This document shows, one piece after another, positions 23,346 through 30,493 of a stretch of DNA of 57,785 nucleotides. The DNA is from a virus. The stretch spans positions 1 through 57,785 of IMG/VR virus record IMGVR_UViG_3300037339_000276; one strand, written 5' to 3'. Every line of letters begins with the position of its first letter. Positions within the stretch are counted from its first letter, which is position 1. The notes beneath the pieces are model-generated. The model was not told the DNA's origin, ran no database searches, and was given only the letters and a program-made list of their open reading frames with translations. The position numbers were made by a program, and so were the translations under genes.

Positions 23346-23524
23346 TCTGGCGATGGGTAGTAATCTGCTTGGGTAATGAGCCTTTAGCTTTTGGGCCTTT
23401 TGATTCAGAACTTGAGGCCGACGAGTATTTGGAAGCTCATGCTCCACTACATTTAGACGGATCAACCACCTGTAATAATGGGATTGAGGTTGATGATCAT
23501 CATGTACTGGAGATGACGCCGTGA
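23342..23524 (+). CDS. Small hypothetical protein
   Basis: A 60-residue protein with MIWRWVVICLGNEPLAFGPFDSELEADEYLEAH, like small SPOR or ferredoxin-fold-like phage proteins. Function unknown. Confidence 0.55.
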   Translation: MIWRWVVICLGNEPLAFGPFDSELEADEYLEAHAPLHLDGSTTCNNGIEVDDHHVLEMTP

Positions 23525-23886
23525 TGGCTTTGTTCGATTACGTTGGGTGGACTCCCGAGGAGATTGCAGCCGAAGAGGCATTTACTGCTCAGTTGAAGTA
23601 CACGGCTGAGATGATTGATGGTATGGTAAAGGATGGCGGCCATCACCACTTCACTGACGACTGCGGAGATTATCTCTTTGCTGCCTTGGACATCTCCAGG
23701 GATTTACAAGCTGCTAGGATGAATGGGCCTGAGGATTTGATAGAGGCGCTAAAAGAATATGCGGTGGCAGAGGAGGGGTATGAAGGAGAAGATATAAGGA
23801 AGATCGATATGATGGCTTGTGACGGAGTATCGCCTGGATTGATGAAGTACATCGATTCCATTAGTAAGGAGCAGGAGGTAGATTAG
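23524..23886 (+). CDS. Acidic helical hypothetical protein
   Basis: A 120-residue, highly acidic, mainly helical protein with a GGHHHFTDDCGDYLF segment. ATG at 23524 overlaps the previous stop in TGATG; a GTG three bases earlier is the alternative. Function unknown. Confidence 0.6.
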   Translation: MALFDYVGWTPEEIAAEEAFTAQLKYTAEMIDGMVKDGGHHHFTDDCGDYLFAALDISRDLQAARMNGPEDLIEALKEYAVAEEGYEGEDIRKIDMMACDGVSPGLMKYIDSISKEQEVD

Positions 23887-23887
23887 G

Positions 23888-24181
23888 ATGATCTTCGAAC
23901 GTGACCCAGAAGAGGTTGGTCCTGAGAGCTTTGAGGATGTAGAGTTCAGGATGGACCTCCAAGAGTCTATTCACGAGTTTGATCCAGATCCAGTGACGGG
24001 GAAGTGCCGCAGATATCTTATCCGTCGTGGGATGCAGGGAGTACAGTGCAATTCCACTCAGAAGTGGAGTGTATTCCACGACAACTCTGATGATCCACAA
24101 GATAAGTTCATGGAGGGTGGAAGTCATTGGCATGGCGGTGGGGATTGCATGTGCTTTGAGGATATTGACTACTATGGATGA
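23888..24181 (+). CDS. Hypothetical protein with His/Cys cluster
   Basis: A 97-residue acidic protein ending GGSHWHGGGDCMCFEDIDYYG, a His- and Cys-rich cluster that could bind metal. Starts one base after the upstream stop. Function unknown. Confidence 0.6.
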   Translation: MIFERDPEEVGPESFEDVEFRMDLQESIHEFDPDPVTGKCRRYLIRRGMQGVQCNSTQKWSVFHDNSDDPQDKFMEGGSHWHGGGDCMCFEDIDYYG

Positions 24182-24410
24182 GATGGAACTCTACGAAGTA
24201 GAAGACCACATCATGGCTCATCAGAGAACATGGATCAAGAACCATTACGGACAGAAGCAAGCAGATATTGCTAACTATGGCTGGGGAATTTACGAAGATG
24301 ATCAGCTAGGTCCAGTAGTCGAAACTAAGATCTATGGTCCATGGAAATGCATCTCAACAACATATAGAAATGGCAAGTATGAGGATGTGGTCACGGACCT
24401 AAGCAGATGA
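24174..24410 (+). CDS. Small hypothetical protein
   Basis: A 78-residue protein (MDEMELYEVEDHIMAHQRTW...). The ATG at 24174 overlaps the upstream stop; an earlier in-frame ATG would overlap that gene by 150 bases and is rejected. It has a compact beta-prone middle (YGWGIYEDDQLGPVVETKIYGPWKC). Function unknown. Confidence 0.55.
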   Translation: MDEMELYEVEDHIMAHQRTWIKNHYGQKQADIANYGWGIYEDDQLGPVVETKIYGPWKCISTTYRNGKYEDVVTDLSR

Positions 24411-24691
24411 AAACGGCTTTTGTAGTTGATGGGGGCAGTCAGCTAGATCTTCTTATCTTCCACCTCAAAGAGGCTCAAGCTAGAAGGGCTGGGGTAGTAC
24501 TGCTTTACACCTCTGATGAAGATAAAGTTAATGATGAATTGAGTAACGCCTCAGAGGCTATGGCTGTAGATGTTGAGTATATGCCTGAATCTCCAGATTT
24601 ACTCTTCTTTGGAACAATCACGGTATTGGGGTTTGAGGGGGCTGTAGATGACTTTAGGGGAGCTTTAGAAGTAGATGAACGACTTAACTAG
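24407..24691 (+). CDS. Hypothetical protein, Rossmann-like
   Basis: A 94-residue protein with alternating strands and helices (KTAFVVDGGSQLDLLIFHLK, AGVVLLYTS, DLLFFGTITVLGF) that resembles a small Rossmann-like fold. No motif fixes a function. Four-base overlap with the upstream gene. Confidence 0.55.
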   Translation: MKTAFVVDGGSQLDLLIFHLKEAQARRAGVVLLYTSDEDKVNDELSNASEAMAVDVEYMPESPDLLFFGTITVLGFEGAVDDFRGALEVDERLN

Positions 24692-24977
24692 AGATTGGGT
24701 AAAATCTATCCAAGACTCGAATGCCAGCCCAACCTCAAAAACGTTGAATATCTATAACCGCTTAATCTCTGATGAAGGTCTTTTTGGAAAGGCTTTCTTT
24801 GGGCACAGGGCAACTTCTAAAGAGCGCAGGCGGATCAACTCCCTGTGGAAGCTGTCTATGAAGCTGGGAGGTCTGAATGCTGAAAACGCGGGACAACTTG
24901 AGGCCAGCAACCCTGGAAGGCTACATCGGGCAGGAGCAGGTGAAGGATCTGCTGGAGACCTCCATTCTAGCAGCTAA
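24675..24977 (+). CDS. Hypothetical protein overlapping the ruvB start
   Basis: A 100-residue frame. The first ~65 residues look coding (LTRDWVKSIQDSNASPTSK, KERRRINSLWKLSMKLGG). The last ~33 are low-complexity Gly/Ala/Ser and overlap the RuvB gene by 101 bases in another frame. Either a genuine long overlap, or the ancestral stop was lost and the frame now runs into ruvB. Confidence 0.45.
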   Translation: MNDLTRDWVKSIQDSNASPTSKTLNIYNRLISDEGLFGKAFFGHRATSKERRRINSLWKLSMKLGGLNAENAGQLEASNPGRLHRAGAGEGSAGDLHSSS

Positions 24978-25821
24978 GGGTAGAAACGAGCCGCTGGATC
25001 ACGTTCTTCTTAATGGACCGCCAGGGTTGGGTAAAACAACCTTAGCTTTGATTATTGCCAATATGATGGAAAGGAAGTTGAAGATCATTCTGGGGCCTAG
25101 TTTAGGGGGTCCTAGGGATGTGGTAACTCTGGTGCTCTTGCTTCCAAAAAGTACAGATCTTTTCATTGACGAGATCCATAGGGTAAGAAAAGCAACTCAA
25201 GAAGTTCTATATCCTCTACTTGAAGACGGGATTTTACATTCTACTCTATCTTCTGCTGAGATGCCAGTACCCCCAATGACGATCATGGGAGCAACTACTA
25301 ATATTGGTAGATTGGAACAGCCCTTCATTGACAGGTTCGGGCTACAGTTCCAGCTACAATATTATAAGGTAGATGAGTTAGCAACTATTCTTGCTGCCTC
25401 AGCTGAGAAACTAAAAGTCAAGGTTGATAATGATGTTCTAGTTCATATCGCACAAAGATCTAGAGGAACTCCACGGATTGCCAACAACATTCTAAAAAGG
25501 GTCAGGGACTACTCTGTGGTTCTCAAGGTGGATAAAACTACTCCCGAGTTCACTGACAAGATCATTTTAGAGAAACTGAGAACTGACGAACTTGGGCTGA
25601 GGCCATTGGATTATAGATATCTTAGAACACTGAATAGAGCTCCAGCTAGTATTGGAGTACAGACTATTGCATCCACAATCAATGAGGAGGTGGAGACAGT
25701 AGAAGACTTTATCGAACCATTCTTACTTAGCTTAGGGTTCATTCAAAGGGAAAGAACGGGTCGATGTCTTACAGAGGCTGGAGACAAGTTTATAGCTGGG
25801 AAAGGTAGAATGTGGAAATGA
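24877..25821 (+). CDS. ruvB: RuvB-like Holliday junction branch-migration ATPase
   Basis: A 314-residue protein collinear with bacterial RuvB: LRPATLEGYIGQEQ at the start, Walker A GPPGLGKT (47-54), Walker B DEIH (98-101), sensor 1 GATTNIG, arginine-finger region PFIDRFG, then a C-terminal winged helix with LGFIQRERTGR. It drives branch migration at Holliday junctions. No RuvA or RuvC was recognised, so it may borrow host RuvA or work with the phage endonuclease VII. Phage-encoded full-length RuvB is uncommon. Confidence 0.92.
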   Translation: MLKTRDNLRPATLEGYIGQEQVKDLLETSILAAKGRNEPLDHVLLNGPPGLGKTTLALIIANMMERKLKIILGPSLGGPRDVVTLVLLLPKSTDLFIDEIHRVRKATQEVLYPLLEDGILHSTLSSAEMPVPPMTIMGATTNIGRLEQPFIDRFGLQFQLQYYKVDELATILAASAEKLKVKVDNDVLVHIAQRSRGTPRIANNILKRVRDYSVVLKVDKTTPEFTDKIILEKLRTDELGLRPLDYRYLRTLNRAPASIGVQTIASTINEEVETVEDFIEPFLLSLGFIQRERTGRCLTEAGDKFIAGKGRMWK

Positions 25822-26093
25822 TGATTCTGAATGGGGATGATGATTTCTACGAGGAGTCAGAGTTCGAGCCTTCTGACATGGATGAGGAGGATTGGGACGG
25901 TAGTAGGTTGGAATTTCAAGATCCAGGAGGCAATTCAGCTCTGAGAGCAGCCTCTCCAACCAACCCAAGAAACCTCCCATGCCCCACCTGTGGAAGGAAG
26001 AACATGCTAACACCAAAGGATGTTGCACTTCACTACCAGTGTGATTATTGTGCTGATGCTGCAGAAGGGATTGGTTTTGGTGGCGAGTACTAA
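25812..26093 (+). CDS. Small zinc-ribbon protein
   Basis: A 93-residue protein with an acidic N-terminal half (DMDEEDWDG) and a zinc ribbon, CPTCGRKN...CDYC. Overlaps the end of ruvB by ten bases. Function unknown. Confidence 0.6.
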   Translation: MEMMILNGDDDFYEESEFEPSDMDEEDWDGSRLEFQDPGGNSALRAASPTNPRNLPCPTCGRKNMLTPKDVALHYQCDYCADAAEGIGFGGEY

Positions 26094-26241
26094 GAAGAAG
26101 TTCGTTACTTATGATGAAGCTGAGAAGGTAGCTAAGTTGGTTGAACTTCAAGCCAAGGGTATTTATGTTCGTGAGTTCCATTATGGTGGAAAGTATGGAA
26201 AGCCCAAGCCCAACCGCTGGGAACTCTTCTGGGAGGAATGA
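26080..26241 (+). CDS. 53-residue hypothetical protein (GTG start)
   Basis: From GTG at 26080 the product is a small basic protein (VTYDEAEKVAKLVELQAKGIYVREFHYG). The upstream in-frame ATG at 26020 adds an implausible hydrophobic stretch inside the previous gene. Function unknown. Confidence 0.5.
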   Translation: MASTKKKFVTYDEAEKVAKLVELQAKGIYVREFHYGGKYGKPKPNRWELFWEE

Positions 26242-26444
26242 TGCAGAGGCTGAAACCAGATCTAACTACTATCCAGTCAGAGCCACGTGTAGTAGTAATT
26301 TTTAGTGAGTATGAGAAAAATATCCTTCTTGCTTTACTACATCATCCCATGATTGATAGTTTGAGTTTGCCCATTACTGGCAAGAGATTTGATCTAACTG
26401 CTATCAAGCGGTTTCGTGAGATGGCACATGAACTTGAGAGATAA
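26238..26444 (+). CDS. Small hypothetical protein
   Basis: A 68-residue protein with VVVIFSEYEKNILLALLHHP and a helical basic end. Four-base overlap with the upstream gene; last gene before the next promoter. Function unknown. Confidence 0.5.
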   Translation: MMQRLKPDLTTIQSEPRVVVIFSEYEKNILLALLHHPMIDSLSLPITGKRFDLTAIKRFREMAHELER

Positions 26445-26473
26445 TATGAGGTTGAAGTGTTTTTACAAACTCC

Positions 26474-26502
26474 TTGACAATCAGAACCTAGGAATATATA
26501 AT
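26474..26502 (+). promoter_or_regulatory. Sigma-70-type promoter
   Basis: TTGACA (26474-26479) and TATAAT (26497-26502) with 17 bases between. It shares GTGTTTTTACAAACTC upstream with the promoter at 21591. The leader contains GACGGACC and a GCGGA/TCCGC hairpin before the TTAGGAGGTAG ribosome site. Confidence 0.92.
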
Positions 26503-26565
26503 ACTATTGACGGACCAGACGGTCACGTCACGCGGAACCAATCCGCTTAGGTTAGGAGGTAGAAT

Positions 26566-26955
26566 ATGAGAATTGGGTTTACTGGTACAAGAGTTGGGAT
26601 GTCCGGTAAGCAGAAGAAAGAACTGAAGAAACTCTTGATGGGAGCTTCTGAGTTTCACCACGGGGATTGTGTAGGGGCTGATGCTGAAGCAGATCAAATA
26701 GCCCGTGAGTTGGGTGTTAGAATCTTCATTCATCCACCTGAGATAAAGGATCTGAGAGCATATTGCTATCAGCCTGCTGACGTAATGTTTAACCCACGAC
26801 CTTACCTTGATAGGAACAAGGATATCGTTAACTCAACAGACTTTCTTATTGGTGCTCCTAGTACTGACAATGAGCAGATGAGGTCTGGAACTTGGTCTAC
26901 TATTAGGTATGGTCGTAAAGTTGGAAAAAGAGTTGTTATACTTAGGAGGAAGTAG
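26566..26955 (+). CDS. SLOG-superfamily (DUF2493/YspA-like) protein
   Basis: A 129-residue Rossmann-like protein. RIGFTGTRVGMS opens it, followed by HHGDCVGADAEADQIARELG, the nucleotide-binding signature of the SLOG/DUF2493 group, and VVILRRK at the end. SLOG domains bind or process nucleotides or NAD-derived signals and appear in anti-phage and counter-defence contexts. It is the first gene of its own transcription unit. Substrate unknown. Confidence 0.78.
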   Translation: MRIGFTGTRVGMSGKQKKELKKLLMGASEFHHGDCVGADAEADQIARELGVRIFIHPPEIKDLRAYCYQPADVMFNPRPYLDRNKDIVNSTDFLIGAPSTDNEQMRSGTWSTIRYGRKVGKRVVILRRK

Positions 26956-26959
26956 GGTA

Positions 26960-27202
26960 ATGACGGAATTGGAGTTCATGGGGGATGAGGATAGTTGGCC
27001 TGGATGGCCTATCCTCCCGCTGAAGAAGAAGGGTTCAGTACATGATGAAAAGGGTACTGGTGTTCTAGTAGCTGGTCATGGACCCGTGATCTATCTGATC
27101 AACATGTATGCCATCACTGGACTAGCCTCTATCAAAGCTGCCGAGCAACTCAAGTTTGATTCACTTACGGCTATTGTAGATAACGGATGGGTGGTAGACT
27201 AA
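26960..27202 (+). CDS. Small hypothetical protein
   Basis: An 80-residue protein (MTELEFMGDEDSWPGWPILPLKKKGS...). The ATG at 26960 follows AGGAGGAAG; an earlier in-frame ATG overlaps the SLOG gene and is rejected. Function unknown. Confidence 0.6.
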   Translation: MTELEFMGDEDSWPGWPILPLKKKGSVHDEKGTGVLVAGHGPVIYLINMYAITGLASIKAAEQLKFDSLTAIVDNGWVVD

Positions 27203-27203
27203 G

Positions 27204-27494
27204 ATGAGCATGACCGATGAAGAGAAGTTAGTTCTAGCAAAAGATCTTCTAGAGAGATTTGTTCTGGATGAGTCCGGCTTCGCTCAGTCGGAAGCAACAG
27301 CTTATCTGGAGGGGCACGAGGGGTTTGAGGTTGAGTGGGTTCTGAATAGAGAAGGTGATATCCTCCTTTTACTTCTCTGGAAGTATAGTCCAGATCCATT
27401 GCATGCTATGGAAGAGGAGTTCATTATCGAGTTTGCTGGGCATGATGCTAACATCGTTTCTGTCTTCAACCTGGCGAAGTCGGTTCAGCTATGA
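27204..27494 (+). CDS. Acidic hypothetical protein
   Basis: A 96-residue acidic protein with a helical start (DEEKLVLAKDLLERFVLDESG) and beta-prone middle (GDILLLLLWKYSPDP). Starts two bases after the upstream stop. Function unknown. Confidence 0.6.
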   Translation: MSMTDEEKLVLAKDLLERFVLDESGFAQSEATAYLEGHEGFEVEWVLNREGDILLLLLWKYSPDPLHAMEEEFIIEFAGHDANIVSVFNLAKSVQL

Positions 27495-27760
27495 AGAACA
27501 TTAGGGGAAGTCACCGCCCTCCTGTGAATCCGGATGTTAATGTTATCCACGAGGAGGTTTGGCTAGTCAAACGAGTTGGTAGGTTAGATGAGGTGGTCAA
27601 TAGAGAAACCGGAAGTATTAGGTACAGGGTGAAGATTTGGGATGAGGGTAGAGATGCCTTTGTTACTCAGAACTTCAATGACCAAGTGCCCGCTGAGGAT
27701 TTCCTTGAGGGGTTGAAGGAAGATGGCGAGCGCCATCATAAGTTTAGGTTGGAGGATTAG
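27491..27760 (+). CDS. Small hypothetical protein
   Basis: An 89-residue protein with NVIHEEVWLVKRVGRLDEVVNRETG and YRVKIWDEG, a likely beta-rich fold. Four-base overlap with the upstream gene. Function unknown. Confidence 0.6.
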   Translation: MKNIRGSHRPPVNPDVNVIHEEVWLVKRVGRLDEVVNRETGSIRYRVKIWDEGRDAFVTQNFNDQVPAEDFLEGLKEDGERHHKFRLED

Positions 27761-27763
27761 ATC

Positions 27764-28003
27764 ATGGCTAAGTCTGGTAGTGAAACAATCATCCTCGAGC
27801 GTCATGAGTTCATCGGTGAGATTGTACCCGGGTCTGGTACTGAGTCTATGGTAGTTGCTGCTTTCAAGATGGCTGGGGAATACCTCAGTGAGCATGATGA
27901 TCAGACCGGGGTAAATATCGAGTTCAAGTACTACGGCAGAACTTTTAATGCTTCTCTCCTACCTGACGAGAGCCTTTCTTCAGTTAGGAAGGATGATTAT
28001 TGA
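27764..28003 (+). CDS. Small hypothetical protein
   Basis: A 79-residue protein (SETIILERHEFIGEIVPGSG...). Three-base gap upstream, four-base overlap downstream. Function unknown. Confidence 0.6.
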   Translation: MAKSGSETIILERHEFIGEIVPGSGTESMVVAAFKMAGEYLSEHDDQTGVNIEFKYYGRTFNASLLPDESLSSVRKDDY

Positions 28004-28305
28004 TGGCTGGTCTTCTTGAGAATATTAGGGTTGGGAAGTACGACGCTAGCTTAGATAGGATCATTGATGCTTGCAGATCTAGGAAAGAGAACCGCATCTA
28101 TAGCCTCAAGCCTGGAGATAAAGTAAAGTTCTCTGACTCGGTTCGGCCTGAATATCTTCGAGGAGTAGAATCCACAATCATCTCATGGCGCCGTACTAAG
28201 GTATTGATCCAGATGGATCCGTCAGCTAACTACGCTGGACGCTTCCTTAGAGGCGGCGGTAGGATCATCGCACACCCATCTGGACTCATCCCTGTGGAGG
28301 ATTAG
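28000..28305 (+). CDS. Basic hypothetical protein, SH3-like barrel candidate
   Basis: A 101-residue basic protein. The middle (YSLKPGDKVKFSDSVRPEYLRGV...KVLIQMD) resembles a small SH3-like barrel. Function unknown. Confidence 0.6.
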   Translation: MMAGLLENIRVGKYDASLDRIIDACRSRKENRIYSLKPGDKVKFSDSVRPEYLRGVESTIISWRRTKVLIQMDPSANYAGRFLRGGGRIIAHPSGLIPVED

Positions 28306-28307
28306 CT

Positions 28308-28529
28308 ATGAGAAGTTACCTGGATGATCCAGAGCATGACTGGTCAATTGATCCGACTGCGGGTGATGGAACATCCTTAAACTCTCTGATGAATGAACTC
28401 TGTAGTAGGTTGACTGAGGAAGAGGAGCTACAAATCATCTTTAGGGGTTATGCTGGGTTGAAGATGAGATATCCAGAAGCTTCGGATCCAGAATGCCTCC
28501 AAACCTCTATGATTTGGTATTACGGATGA
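28308..28529 (+). CDS. Small acidic hypothetical protein
   Basis: A 73-residue acidic protein (MRSYLDDPEHDWSIDPTAG...). Its stop overlaps the next ATG. Function unknown. Confidence 0.6.
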   Translation: MRSYLDDPEHDWSIDPTAGDGTSLNSLMNELCSRLTEEEELQIIFRGYAGLKMRYPEASDPECLQTSMIWYYG

Positions 28530-28714
28530 AGTACGAAATCCTCAAGCCTACTTGTGTAGCTTGTCAGAAGGAGATTGATAGTCCGGCTGATTGTATCATG
28601 GAAAGTTTTAGGCTCGGCATTCCCATCCATACCGAGTGCAGTAAGGTTGTTGATAGGTTTTTAGCTGCCTGGCAAAAAGCATTCGGAGTAGAGTATGGAG
28701 CTGGTGATGATTGA
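28526..28714 (+). CDS. Small zinc-knuckle hypothetical protein
   Basis: A 62-residue protein with CVACQKEIDSPADC and IPIHTEC, a possible zinc knuckle. ATG at 28526 overlaps the upstream stop and is preferred to an earlier in-frame ATG. Function unknown. Confidence 0.6.
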   Translation: MKYEILKPTCVACQKEIDSPADCIMESFRLGIPIHTECSKVVDRFLAAWQKAFGVEYGAGDD

Positions 28715-28994
28715 GAATGAGTACCCAGCTGTTGACCAGAAGCTTTTAGAAGATCGTATGCCGTCAGAGTTACTAGATCCTCTGGAGAAAGAAGATATCT
28801 CTCAAGTTCTGGGTGACTGGCTTGGGATCAACGATATGCATGATCAAAATGAGGGTGACTTTGATGAGCCAGGTGGGTACGGTGAGTTCATCCGTTTCTA
28901 CCTTCGAGTAGCTAGGATCTACTATGTATTCACGGGCTGTGACTATCTCTGCAATCATAGCTATCTCACTAACTTTGAGGGGAGGGCAGTCTAG
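28695..28994 (+). CDS. Acidic hypothetical protein
   Basis: A 99-residue acidic protein. Its C-terminal third is aromatic-rich (FIRFYLRVARIYYVFTGCDYLCNHSYL). ATG at 28695 has GGAG upstream; ATG at 28707 is an alternative. Last gene before the promoter at 29021. Function unknown. Confidence 0.55.
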   Translation: MELVMIENEYPAVDQKLLEDRMPSELLDPLEKEDISQVLGDWLGINDMHDQNEGDFDEPGGYGEFIRFYLRVARIYYVFTGCDYLCNHSYLTNFEGRAV

Positions 28995-29020
28995 GGTTAG
29001 GTACTAAGTTTACAAAATCC

Positions 29021-29050
29021 TTGACAACTACAATCAGGTTGTTATATAAT
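29021..29050 (+). promoter_or_regulatory. Sigma-70-type promoter
   Basis: TTGACA (29021-29026) and TATAAT (29045-29050) with 18 bases between. GTTTACAAAATCC precedes it, a variant of the upstream element at 21591 and 26474. The leader has GGACagaaaGTCC and a CAAGGAGG ribosome site. Confidence 0.9.
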
Positions 29051-29096
29051 AGTTATGTAGAGGGACAGAAAGTCCTTCATCACAAGGAGGCCAGAA

Positions 29097-29630
29097 GTGG
29101 CAACAGCTAAGGCGACGGCGAAGAAGGCTACAGCCCCGGCGGTCGTGGAAGAGCCTGAGGAAGACGACGAGATCGAGGCTCTGGACGAGGTCGAGGAAGA
29201 GGTTGAGGCGCCGGCCAAGAAGCCGCGGGCAAAGAAGGCAAAGGCCGTCAAGGAAGAGCTTGAGGGTTACACCACTAAGGAAGTCGGCGAGATGCTGGGG
29301 ATTGCTCCAGTTAAGCTCCGCCGAATCCTTCGCACTGATGACTTCTTCAACGACAAGGGGTACACACGCTACCGCCTGAGCGATGAGGATGTTGAGCGGA
29401 TCAAGGCTGCCATTGCAGCTGGAGCGACGGCTGAGAAGAAGCCTCGCACCAAGAAGGCGACGAAGGCAAAGAAGACCCAGGAAGCGGCAGAGGATGTCTC
29501 CGCTGAACTGGAAGAGCTGGACGACCTCGCCGATGAGGATGAGGAAGTTGCGGATATTGACCTCGAGGATGATACCGAGTCTGAGGATGAGGACCTTGAG
29601 GAAGAGGAGGAAGAGGAAGACGACGAGTAA
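29097..29630 (+). CDS. Abundant-type DNA-binding protein: HTH flanked by Lys/Ala and acidic arms
   Basis: A 177-residue protein from GTG at 29097. The N-terminal ~55 residues alternate Ala/Lys and Glu/Asp blocks. Residues about 58-105 form a winged-helix-like HTH (YTTKEVGEMLGIAPVKLRRILR, then RYRLSDEDVERIKAAI). A second Lys-rich stretch (KKPRTKKATKAKK) leads to an acidic tail. The Lys/Ala repeats resemble histone-like tails. It has its own promoter and strong terminator, and lies about 300 bases before an array of dyad iterons it might bind (inference). Confidence 0.75.
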   Translation: MATAKATAKKATAPAVVEEPEEDDEIEALDEVEEEVEAPAKKPRAKKAKAVKEELEGYTTKEVGEMLGIAPVKLRRILRTDDFFNDKGYTRYRLSDEDVERIKAAIAAGATAEKKPRTKKATKAKKTQEAAEDVSAELEELDDLADEDEEVADIDLEDDTESEDEDLEEEEEEEDDE

Positions 29631-29646
29631 TCTCGTCTAACTCTCA

Positions 29647-29684
29647 AGAGGGTAGGTAGTTTAACCGCTATCTACCCTCTTTTT
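29647..29684 (+). terminator. Rho-independent terminator
   Basis: AGAGGGTAGGTAG (29647-29659) pairs with CTATCTACCCTCT (29668-29680) with one G-T, followed by TTTT. It directly follows the HTH gene and ends the rightward early region. Confidence 0.9.
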
Positions 29685-29941
29685 GTACCTTCTTTGGCTA
29701 GGAACCTGGGTAGTTTCAAGATTGATCACCTCTTCTCGACACCAGGTTTGGTTCCGACACAGGAACATCCTGAAAGCTTCGGCTTTGGTAGATCAGGATC
29801 AGGCTCGGTAACATGGTAGTTGGGTTGGATCTTGAGGAACCGCAAGGCGCCTCTTTATAGGATTAGCTGTGCAGTTTAGGTTGGGAACCGCCTGTGGGGG
29901 ATCCCGTGGGGAGGGGTATCCATCTTCCCCATCTTTCCTGA

Positions 29942-30100
29942 TGGATGCCAATATCAATCCATGATGGATGCCAATATCAATCCCTATGGATGCCAATATC
30001 TATCCAAATGGATGCCAATATCTATCCAAGTGGATGCCAATATCATTGCCAGATGGATGCCAATATCATTGCCAGATGGATGCCAATGACATTCCTGTAG
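29942..30100. repeat. Seven-copy dyad iteron array (22-23 bp period)
   Basis: TGGATGCCAATATC recurs with GG at 29943, 29966, 29988, 30010, 30032, 30055 and 30078; the last copy is degenerate. In copies 1, 3 and 4 each unit is an interrupted palindrome, TGGAT-N10-ATCCA; copies 5-6 have TTGCCA on the right. An eighth TGGATGCCA occurs at 30241. The spacing is about two helical turns, so bound proteins would lie on one face of the DNA. Confidence 0.93.
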
Positions 30101-30454
30101 CGGATCCATAGGATCTTAAGGAACTGGGGCTCTGGAAGTTAGGCTCCAAGGAACCTTGCATAGTAGATCTTGAGGAACTTGAGGAACCTAACGCAGGCTC
30201 TTTAGGTAGATTGATGAGTAGGATGCCTTGGACAAACTATGTGGATGCCATATACCTACACTTCTCCCATCTTTTTCCAGGATCAATCCCTCCCAGGACC
30301 ACTTTACTAAGGGAAGAGCTTATCAAACTTCGCGTTTTTGCCTTAAGAGCCCAAAGCTCTGCCTACCATCTTCCAATATTTTTGACGTTTTTTGTGACAA
30401 TATTGGCGGGCCGATAGTTGCTTGCGCACACAACGAGTCTGCGACCGACGAATA

Positions 30455-30485
30455 GACCCGCCCGACCGCAAGGGCCGAGCGGGTC
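30455..30485 (-). terminator. Stem-loop after the GC-rich minus-strand cassette
   Basis: GACCCGC (30455-30461) pairs with GCGGGTC (30479-30485), with inner GGCCC-type pairing, directly beyond the stop at 30494. No T run follows, so terminator function is inferred from position. Confidence 0.5.
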
Positions 30486-30493
30486 CGAGTCTG

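Larger units (their letters stand above)
29631..30493. other. Non-coding region with terminator, iterons and repeated elements
   Basis: This ~860-base stretch holds the terminator of the HTH gene, three copies of the GATCTTGAGGAAC element, a seven-copy 22-23 bp iteron array (29942-30100), an eighth partial iteron at 30241, and near 30420 the edge of a GC-rich segment. Frames here lack ribosome sites and cross the repeats. It is the best candidate in the genome for a replication origin or partition/packaging site. Confidence 0.65.

Noticed and set aside
29942-30100. CRISPR-like array
   Set aside because: The units are contiguous 22-23 bp tandem copies without unique spacers, and no cas genes are present. 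The RecB-like nuclease at 5911-6969 belongs to a recombination operon.
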